Shown: positions 12,203-12,326 of the stretch, one piece after another | Layout: each line of letters begins with the position of its first letter | How positions within the stretch are numbered: the first letter of the stretch is position 1 | Origin: CAYLOC01 sp964385195 | GTDB taxonomy: Bacteria > Actinomycetota > Actinomycetes > Propionibacteriales > Nocardioidaceae | Assembly (NCBI GenBank): GCA_964385195.1 | Contig: CAYLOC010000089.1 | Span: 1-12,326, forward strand | Direction of reading: 5' to 3' | Length of the DNA: 12,326 nt | Made by a program: the position numbers and the translations under genes | Notes under the pieces: model-generated | What the model was told of the DNA's origin: nothing | The model's database searches: none | Seen by the model: only the letters and a program-made list of their open reading frames with translations

Positions 12203-12326
12203 CCAGTGCGGGTGGTCCACGGGCCAGTGCGGGTGGTCCACGGGGCAGCGAGGGTCGAAGCACCGGTCCACGGGCCAGCGAGGGTCGAAGCACGGGTCCG
12301 CGGGCCAGTGCGGGTGGTCCACGGGG
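12203..12326. repeat. Interleaved 21- and 30-base tandem repeat array, running off the window edge
   Basis: Five units follow without spacers: 21 bases (12203-12223), 21 (12224-12244), 30 (12245-12274), 30 (12275-12304) and 21 (12305-12325), then the window ends. Each unit begins with an 11-base block CCAGTGCGGGT (or GCAGCGAGGGT / CCAGCGAGGGT) and closes with GGTCCACGGG (GGTCCGCGGG in unit 4). The long type carries nine extra bases (CGAAGCACC or CGAAGCACG) between the two. All lengths are multiples of three. On the plus strand the units would read SAGGPRA and SEGRSTGPRA; on the minus strand they would read DHPHWPV and DRCFDPRWPV. I see no start or gene context that proves coding on either strand. 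The array lies directly upstream of the methyltransferase. Bases 12160-12202 hold no other feature. Confidence 0.9.

Noticed and set aside
12041..12322. Minus-strand frame through the repeat array encoding DHPHWPV / DRCFDPRWPV repeats
   Set aside because: Its second half runs out of frame over the well-supported methyltransferase start. The repeat part has no independent evidence of translation, so it is not listed as a gene.
12203..12326. Possible CRISPR array
   Set aside because: Units abut directly without unique spacers, vary in length by an internal nine-base block, and no cas gene is present. It is a tandem repeat array.

Overview
The window is a very GC-rich segment with tightly packed genes, frequent GTG starts and many stop/start overlaps of the GTGA or ATGA type. 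Gene order and protein features point to a high-GC actinobacterium (Actinomycetota). The order cannot be fixed from sequence alone. A run of 100 N (6919-7018) shows that this is a draft scaffold.

Left block (38-6870, all on +): a conserved actinobacterial housekeeping cluster. It encodes a bifunctional NAD(P)H-hydrate repair enzyme (epimerase plus dehydratase), alanine racemase (D-alanine for peptidoglycan), a membrane-anchored alpha/beta hydrolase, a GNAT domain fused to TsaE, TsaB, RimI and TsaD. TsaE, TsaB and TsaD together make the tRNA threonylcarbamoyl-adenosine (t6A37) transferase apparatus. RimI is a protein N-terminal acetyltransferase that is habitually embedded in this operon. From alr to rimI the reading frames overlap or nearly touch, so strong translational coupling is expected.

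Middle (6871-8264, +): an assembly gap whose two edges carry the same 14 bases, a small protein of unknown function, and a cis-prenyltransferase (UppS family) that overlaps it by 8 bases. The prenyltransferase runs tail-to-tail into ribonuclease HI.

Right block (8185-12159, all on -; transcription runs from right to left): a THUMP-like SAM-dependent methyltransferase, a large tandem HD-GYP/LuxR-type regulator, a small DUF4242 protein with a strong ribosome binding site, and ribonuclease HI with an N-terminal zinc-ribbon-like segment. Beyond the methyltransferase start, the window ends inside an array of interleaved 21- and 30-base repeats.

I see no phage, transposase, CRISPR or defence system, and no convincing new multi-gene system. 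The unexplained signals are small-scale: (i) short tandem duplications at several places, two of which rebuild stop/start junctions (hydrolase to tsaE, rimI to tsaD); (ii) precise inverted repeats placed directly in front of alr and tsaB; (iii) a shared 13-base TGGCACAATGA-type element at the alr and tsaD starts that fits leaderless promoters; (iv) the GNAT-TsaE fusion; (v) a regulator with a degenerate and a near-complete HD-GYP domain.
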